The translations under genes and the position numbers were made by a program. Positions 20,819-24,716 of a stretch of DNA of 24,716 nt are shown here, piece after piece (position 1 is the stretch's first letter; every line of letters starts with the position of its first letter). This stretch comes from an uncultured Clostridium sp. Lineage in GTDB: Bacteria; Bacillota; Clostridia; TANB77; CAG-508. The stretch is from positions 1 through 24,716 of the forward strand of contig USFR01000015.1 of assembly GCA_900553945.1 (NCBI GenBank). Direction: 5' to 3'. A model generated the notes under the pieces. It ran no database searches, was not told the DNA's origin, and worked only from the letters and a program-made list of their open reading frames with translations.

Positions 20819-21616
20819 ATGACAGAAGTAGTAGAAGCAATAATATTGGGCGTTGTGCAAGGATTAACTGAATTATTACCAGTATCAAGTTCAGCACATT
20901 TATATTTATTATCAGAATACTTTTTTAAATGGACAATATCAGATTCTTTTGATATTGCATTACATTTTGGAACATTGTTAGCAATTTGCATATTTTTCTT
21001 TAAGGATTGGATAAGTTTAATTAAAGGTGGATTTAACAAAGTATTTAAAAAAGAAGATTCAACAGAAGGAAGAATTTTCTGGTATATAGTTGCAGCAACA
21101 ATACCAGCTGGAATTATAGGGATAGTATTTGAACATTACTTAGAAGGATATTTGAAGCAACCATTAATAGTTGCAACTGCATTAATAGTAATGGGTATTC
21201 TATTATACGTTGTTGATAAAAAATCAAAATCAGAAGTATCTTATGAAAATATGACTTTTAAACAAGCATTTTTAATAGGTATTTCACAAGTATTAGCATT
21301 CATTCCGGGTGTTTCAAGATCAGGAGCTACAATAACTGTAGGAAGAGCTTTAAAAGTAGATAGAGAAAGCGTTGCAAAATACACATTTTTATTATCTACA
21401 CCTATTGTTTTTGCAGCAACAGTTTTAAAAATATTTGATTTTCAATTTTCAGTTGCATTTTTTGCAGGAGTATTAACAAGTTTTCTTGTTGGATTAGCAG
21501 TAATTAAATTTTTAATGGAATTTATCAAAAAAAGAAATTTTAAAGTTTTTGCAATTTATAGAGTTTTACTAGGTATAGTTGTTTATATAACATTTTTTGT
21601 TAGAATGATGCATTAA
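20819..21616 (+). CDS. uppP: Undecaprenyl-diphosphatase
   Basis: Integral membrane enzyme (BacA/UppP family) that removes a phosphate from undecaprenyl pyrophosphate to recycle the lipid carrier of cell-wall synthesis; it also gives bacitracin tolerance. The 265-aa product has about eight hydrophobic segments and both active-site motifs: VVQGLTELLPVSSSAHL (13-29, with Ala where Gly is commoner in SSSGH) and FIPGVSRSGATITVGR (about 161-176, with the PGxSRS Arg). AAAGGAGAAAG precedes the ATG. The 19-base gaps on both sides place it in one transcript with dpaA and folD. Confidence 0.95.
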   Translation: MTEVVEAIILGVVQGLTELLPVSSSAHLYLLSEYFFKWTISDSFDIALHFGTLLAICIFFFKDWISLIKGGFNKVFKKEDSTEGRIFWYIVAATIPAGIIGIVFEHYLEGYLKQPLIVATALIVMGILLYVVDKKSKSEVSYENMTFKQAFLIGISQVLAFIPGVSRSGATITVGRALKVDRESVAKYTFLLSTPIVFAATVLKIFDFQFSVAFFAGVLTSFLVGLAVIKFLMEFIKKRNFKVFAIYRVLLGIVVYITFFVRMMH

Positions 21617-21635
21617 AAATAACAAGGAGAAAAGA

Positions 21636-22484
21636 ATGGAAATAATTGATGGAAAAAAATTAGCTAAAACTACAAGAGAAAATTTAAGGCTAGAAGTTGA
21701 AGAACTAAAGGAAAAAGGAATTAATCCAAAATTAGCAGTGATTATGGTTGGAAATAACAGCGCATCACAAATATATGTACGAAATAAAAGCAGAGCATGT
21801 GATGAAGTTGGAATAGAATTTGAAGAGTATTTATTACCTACAACTACAGAGCAAAGTGAACTATTAAATTTAATTGATAAATTAAATAAACAAGAAGATA
21901 TAAATGGAATACTATTGCAAAGTCCTATTCCAGATGGATTAGATATAAATGAAGCATTTAGAAAAATATCACCAGAAAAAGATGTTGATGGATTTCATCC
22001 AGTAAATGTCGGAAAATTAGTATTAGGGCAAGACACATTTGTATCATGTACACCATATGGAATAATGAGAATGTTTGAAGCATATAACATTGATTTAGAA
22101 GGAAAAAATGCAGTTGTAATAGGAAGAAGCAACATAGTTGGAAAACCAATGAGCCATTGTTTATTAAATAAAAATGCAACAGTAACAATATGTCATTCAA
22201 GAACAAAGAATTTAGCAGAAATCACCAAAAGAGCAGATATATTAGTAGCTGCAATTGGAAAAGCTGAATTTGTAAAGGCAGACATGGTTAAAGAAGGTGC
22301 AGTAGTTATTGATGTCGGAATAAATAGAACAGAAGAAGGTAAACTAAAAGGCGACGTTGATTTCGAAAACGTAAGTAAAAAAGCAAGCTACATAACACCA
22401 GTTCCAGGAGGAGTTGGACCAATGACAATAGCTATGCTTATGAATAATGTTGTAAAAGCAGCTAAGATGCAAAATAAAAATTAG
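21636..22484 (+). CDS. folD: Methylenetetrahydrofolate dehydrogenase / cyclohydrolase
   Basis: Bifunctional cytoplasmic FolD (282 aa). It oxidises 5,10-methylene-THF to methenyl-THF with NAD(P) and hydrolyses this to 10-formyl-THF. Signatures: SASQIYVRNKSRACDEVGI (about 44-62, with the Tyr and Lys of the YxxxK active site), GILLQSPIPDGLD, SPEKDVDGFHPVNVGKL, and the Rossmann motif VVIGRSNIVGKPM (about 160-172) followed by CHSRTKNL. PGGVGPMTIAMLM closes the domain. CAAGGAGAAAAG stands before the ATG. uppP ends 19 bases upstream; dprA follows after 72 bases. Confidence 0.96.
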   Translation: MEIIDGKKLAKTTRENLRLEVEELKEKGINPKLAVIMVGNNSASQIYVRNKSRACDEVGIEFEEYLLPTTTEQSELLNLIDKLNKQEDINGILLQSPIPDGLDINEAFRKISPEKDVDGFHPVNVGKLVLGQDTFVSCTPYGIMRMFEAYNIDLEGKNAVVIGRSNIVGKPMSHCLLNKNATVTICHSRTKNLAEITKRADILVAAIGKAEFVKADMVKEGAVVIDVGINRTEEGKLKGDVDFENVSKKASYITPVPGGVGPMTIAMLMNNVVKAAKMQNKN

Positions 22485-22519
22485 GGAAAAGGAAGTATAG
22501 AAACTTTCTAAAAAATAAT

Positions 22520-22582
22520 ATTGAGGGCCAAATAAAAGTGAAAGGATTTGAAAGATATGATCTACTTAATTTGGCTCTCAAT
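22520..22582 (+). promoter_or_regulatory. 14-bp hairpin enclosing the dprA start site
   Basis: ATTGAGGGCCAAAT (22520-22533) pairs with ATTTGGCTCTCAAT (22569-22582), 13 Watson-Crick pairs and one G-T. The 35-base loop holds the AAAGGA ribosome site and the ATG at 22557. The right arm codes for residues 5-9 of DprA. It may control translation of dprA. Confidence 0.65.
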
Positions 22583-23408
22583 TTTAGATTTTAAGCCAAT
22601 AGAAAAATTACAATTAATACAAATAATAGGAACACCACAAAAGATTTTTAATTTAACAGAAAAACAATTAAGAGAGTATACAAACTCAGAAGAAATTATA
22701 AGAAAAATAATGAATATAGAGAAAAGGCAAGAAGCGGAAAAAATTCTAAATCAAATAGAAAAAGAAAATATAAAACTAATAACAATTATGGACAAGGAAT
22801 ATCCAAAAAACTTGCATAGAATCTATGATAAACCAATATTGTTATATGCAAAAGGAAATACCAATCTTTTAAAAAGTTTAAAAAAGATATCAATTATAGG
22901 TTCAAGAAATTGTTCGGAGTATGGAAAAATAGTAACTCAAAAATTGAGTTATATGCTAGCCAAGAAGGATTATACAATAGTTAGTGGAATGGCAAAAGGA
23001 ATAGATAGTTATGCACATAAAGGAGCATTAACAGCTAAGGGAAATACAATAGCGATACTTGGATCAGGCGTTAATTATGTATATCCAGAAGAAAATAAAA
23101 GATTATACAATAAAATATTAGAACAAAATGGTTTAATTTTATCAGAATATGGCCTAGATACAAAACCAATTCCAGAATATTTCCCAGCAAGAAATAGATT
23201 AATAAGTGGAATATCAGACAAAATATTAATAACAGAAGCAAGTAAGAAAAGTGGAACAATGATAACTGCTAATTTCGCAATTGAACAAGGAAAAACAGTA
23301 TATGCAGTACCGGGAAATATAACTAGCACTAGATCTGAAGGAACAAATGAATTAATAAAAGACGGAGCAATTTTAGTAAACTCTCTTGAAGATATAACAG
23401 ATTTATAG
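22557..23408 (+). CDS. dprA: DNA processing protein DprA
   Basis: DprA/Smf loads RecA onto incoming single-stranded DNA during natural transformation and is widely conserved even where competence is not known. The 283-aa protein has an N-terminal helical region (1-75) and the Rossmann-like DprA core: ISIIGSRNCSEYG, then TIVSGMAKGIDSYAHKGAL (the SGxAxGID motif), IAILGSGVNYVYPEEN, EYFPARNRLISGISD and EASKKSGTMITANFA, ending GTNELIKDGAIL. The short C terminus lacks the extra winged-helix domain of some homologues. I use ATG 22557; an in-frame TTG at 22548 is only two bases from the AAAGGA site. A stable hairpin (22520-22582) surrounds the start. Confidence 0.94.
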   Translation: MIYLIWLSILDFKPIEKLQLIQIIGTPQKIFNLTEKQLREYTNSEEIIRKIMNIEKRQEAEKILNQIEKENIKLITIMDKEYPKNLHRIYDKPILLYAKGNTNLLKSLKKISIIGSRNCSEYGKIVTQKLSYMLAKKDYTIVSGMAKGIDSYAHKGALTAKGNTIAILGSGVNYVYPEENKRLYNKILEQNGLILSEYGLDTKPIPEYFPARNRLISGISDKILITEASKKSGTMITANFAIEQGKTVYAVPGNITSTRSEGTNELIKDGAILVNSLEDITDL

Positions 23409-23449
23409 TATTATCTTAAAAGAGTCAGTAAAAAGAAAGGATGATGAAA

Positions 23450-24223
23450 ATGAAAGTTCTTGCAGTAGGAGATTTAATAGGAACAGCTGGATTAAAGAAA
23501 TTAGAAAAAGAATATAAAAGAATAAAAGATGAAGAAAATATAGATTTCTGTATAGTAAATGCAGAAAATGTTGCTGAAGGAATGGGAATAACTGAAAAAG
23601 CATTTCAAGCATTATTAAGACTAAATGTAGATTGCATAACAATGGGAAATCACACATGGGCTAAAAAAGATATATTTAATTTTATAGATAATCCAAAACT
23701 TATTAGACCAGCAAATTATCCTAAAAACAACCCAGGAAAAGGATATCAAATTTTTGAATGTAAAGGAAAGAAAATAGCAGTTATAAATTTAATAGGTAGA
23801 GTAACTATGAATGTTTTAAGTGAAAACCCATTTATAATAGCAGAAGAAATAGTAAATAAAATAAAAGATAGTGTAGATATGATATTTATAGATTTCCATG
23901 CAGAAGCAACAGCAGAAAAGTTAGCATTAGGATATTTATTAGATGGAAAAGTAACTGCTGTATTTGGTACACATACTCATGTTCAAACAGCAGATGAAAG
24001 AATTATGAAAAACGGAACAGCATACATAACAGATTTGGGAATGACAGGTCCAAAAGAATCTGTTATAGGAATGAGTGTTGAAGTTTCTAAAAAAAGATTT
24101 TTAACATCATTACCAGAAAGATATAAAATTGCAGATGGAGAAGCCAAATTGAATGGTTGTATATTTGAAATAAATGATGAAACATGTCGACCAATAAATG
24201 TAAAAAGAATAAATATAGAATAA
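23450..24223 (+). CDS. ymdB: YmdB-family metallophosphoesterase
   Basis: A calcineurin-like phosphodiesterase of the YmdB group (TIGR00282), which in Bacillus hydrolyses cyclic nucleotides and affects biofilm and motility choice. The 257-aa protein shows the metal ligands in order: VGDLIGTAG at the N terminus, VNAENVAEGMG with its Asn/Glu, MGNHTWAKKDIF (the GNHxW motif), FIDFHAEATAEK and FGTHTHVQTADE (two further His motifs). Three in-frame ATGs (23441, 23444, 23450) compete; 23450 is about 9 bases after AAAGG and gives the family-typical MKVLAVGD start. The YmdB-SpoVS order is a common clostridial arrangement; here the usual upstream rny is replaced by dprA. Confidence 0.94.
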   Translation: MKVLAVGDLIGTAGLKKLEKEYKRIKDEENIDFCIVNAENVAEGMGITEKAFQALLRLNVDCITMGNHTWAKKDIFNFIDNPKLIRPANYPKNNPGKGYQIFECKGKKIAVINLIGRVTMNVLSENPFIIAEEIVNKIKDSVDMIFIDFHAEATAEKLALGYLLDGKVTAVFGTHTHVQTADERIMKNGTAYITDLGMTGPKESVIGMSVEVSKKRFLTSLPERYKIADGEAKLNGCIFEINDETCRPINVKRINIE

Positions 24224-24224
24224 A

Positions 24225-24231
24225 TGTCGAA
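24225..24231 (+). promoter_or_regulatory. Candidate Spo0A box upstream of spoVS
   Basis: TGTCGAA, the core of the 0A box, lies 50 bases before the -35 of the spoVS promoter and just after the ymdB stop. A 7-mer occurs by chance several times in such a window, so support is modest; its position before a sporulation gene is the reason to list it. Confidence 0.35.
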
Positions 24232-24280
24232 AAACATAAAAAGCGGTCATACGATTATTCCAGTTTTTGCCATAAATCTA

Positions 24281-24309
24281 TAGACAATCGAATAACAATG
24301 TTATATAAA
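24281..24309 (+). promoter_or_regulatory. Putative promoter of spoVS
   Basis: TAGACA (24281-24286), 17-base spacer, TATAAA (24304-24309). An alternative is a sigma-H type -10 (ATCGAAT, 24287-24293), since spoVS is sigma-H dependent in Bacillus, but I see no matching AGGA -35. Confidence 0.5.
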
Positions 24310-24353
24310 AGTATATGTCAATGTTACAAATAAAAAAAATAGGAGGCCAAAAA

Positions 24354-24617
24354 ATGGAAGTTTTAAAAATTTCATCAAAATCAAATCCAAATTCAGTTGC
24401 AGGAGCAATTGCTGGATTAGTAAAGGAAACTACAAAAGCAGAAATGCAAGCAATAGGAGCAGGAGCTTTAAATCAAGCTATAAAGGCGGTTGCAATAGCC
24501 AGAGGGTTTGTTGCACCATCAGGAGTTGACCTAATTTGCATACCAGCTTTTGCGGAGGTTCAAGTAGAAGGTGAAGATAGAACCGGAATAAAGCTTATAA
24601 TTGAATCAAGAAAATAA
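24354..24617 (+). CDS. spoVS: Stage V sporulation protein S
   Basis: SpoVS is a small Alba-like protein needed for timely progress through sporulation. The 87-aa product matches the family along its length: MEVLKISSKSNPNSVAGAIA, then VKETTKAEMQAIGAGALNQA, then KAVAIARGFVAPSGVDLICI and PAFAEVQVEGEDRTGIKLII. I chose ATG 24354 because AGGAGG lies 7 bases before it; the longer frame from 24315 adds residues absent from the family. It follows ymdB after 130 bases with its own promoter and perhaps a Spo0A box, and ends at an intrinsic terminator. It is one of the most conserved small sporulation proteins, so the call is firm. Confidence 0.96.
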   Translation: MEVLKISSKSNPNSVAGAIAGLVKETTKAEMQAIGAGALNQAIKAVAIARGFVAPSGVDLICIPAFAEVQVEGEDRTGIKLIIESRK

Positions 24618-24624
24618 ATTTTAG

Positions 24625-24647
24625 GGACTACAATCAGTAGTCCTTTT
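24625..24647 (+). terminator. Intrinsic terminator of spoVS
   Basis: GGACTAC (24625-24631), loop AATCA, GTAGTCC (24637-24643), TTTT. Confidence 0.88.
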
Positions 24648-24716
24648 ATTAATTATAGAAAAAGAAAATATTATATTTGATTTTTGAGTGACGCGCAGTT
24701 TGAAAGTTTTTCCCTA
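24648..24716 (-). repeat. Inverted-repeat element, copy 3 (cut by window end)
   Basis: From 24662 the sequence AAGAAAATATTATATTTGAT begins the terminal repeat, followed by GAGTGACGCGCAGTTTGAAA and TTTTTCCCTA. This is the reverse complement of the right half of copies 1 and 2, so this copy is inverted. The flank ATTAATTATAGAA (24648-24660) also matches copy 1. It starts directly after the spoVS terminator; the rest lies beyond the window. Confidence 0.88.

Noticed and set aside
23441..23449. Earlier ATG codons as the ymdB start
   Set aside because: They are too close to the AAAGG site; ATG 23450 has proper spacing and gives the family-typical N terminus.
1..24716. CRISPR array, insertion sequence with transposase, or prophage
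   Set aside because: No regularly spaced direct repeats, transposase, integrase or phage structural genes are seen; the only dispersed repeat is the short non-coding inverted-repeat element.

Overview
The window is AT-rich DNA from an anaerobic, spore-forming, low-GC Gram-positive bacterium (class Clostridia, probably an uncultured gut-type lineage). The grounds are strong AGGAGG ribosome binding sites, sigma-A promoters with extended -10 TGN motifs, many intrinsic terminators, a Pta-AckA fermentation block, sporulation genes (dpaA, spoVS), RqcH, and a class III ribonucleotide reductase homologue. The species cannot be named from the sequence alone.

Layout. 1-420: 3' end of a 5S rRNA, tRNA-Asn, and a compact structured region ending in a terminator (candidate small RNA). 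511-3532: DUF4186 protein, dihydrofolate reductase, a second identical tRNA-Asn, an ASCH-domain gene remnant, a MazG-like pyrophosphohydrolase and a Mbeg1-like (DUF2974) hydrolase. 3644-4027: an orphan gene of different codon use. 4254-6614: DUF1836 regulator and a long-chain acyl-CoA synthetase, divergent from a compact palindromic promoter region. 6690-8843: an NrdD-like protein that appears to have lost its catalytic residues. 9033-15083: RluD-type pseudouridine synthase divergent from pta, followed by three acetate kinase genes in a row. 15337-16584: MazF-like toxin domain fused to a long unknown C-terminal region. 16802-18475: rqcH on the minus strand. 18664-24617: a tightly spaced plus-strand run of a TPR membrane protein, dpaA, uppP, folD, dprA and ymdB, then spoVS from its own promoter.

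How it works together. Pta and AckA turn acetyl-CoA into acetate and ATP; two extra acetate kinases with their own promoters suggest separately controlled isoforms. DHFR and FolD serve folate metabolism. UppP recycles the cell-wall lipid carrier, and DpaA and SpoVS belong to sporulation. RqcH rescues stalled ribosomes.

Most interesting points: the catalytically degenerate NrdD paralogue; a family of about 130-bp inverted-repeat elements sitting just past terminators between convergent genes, with arms that co-vary between copies; a mutually exclusive RNA fold in the leader of the second ackA; a 14-bp hairpin enclosing the dprA start site; the MazF fusion; and the candidate RNA next to tRNA-Asn.
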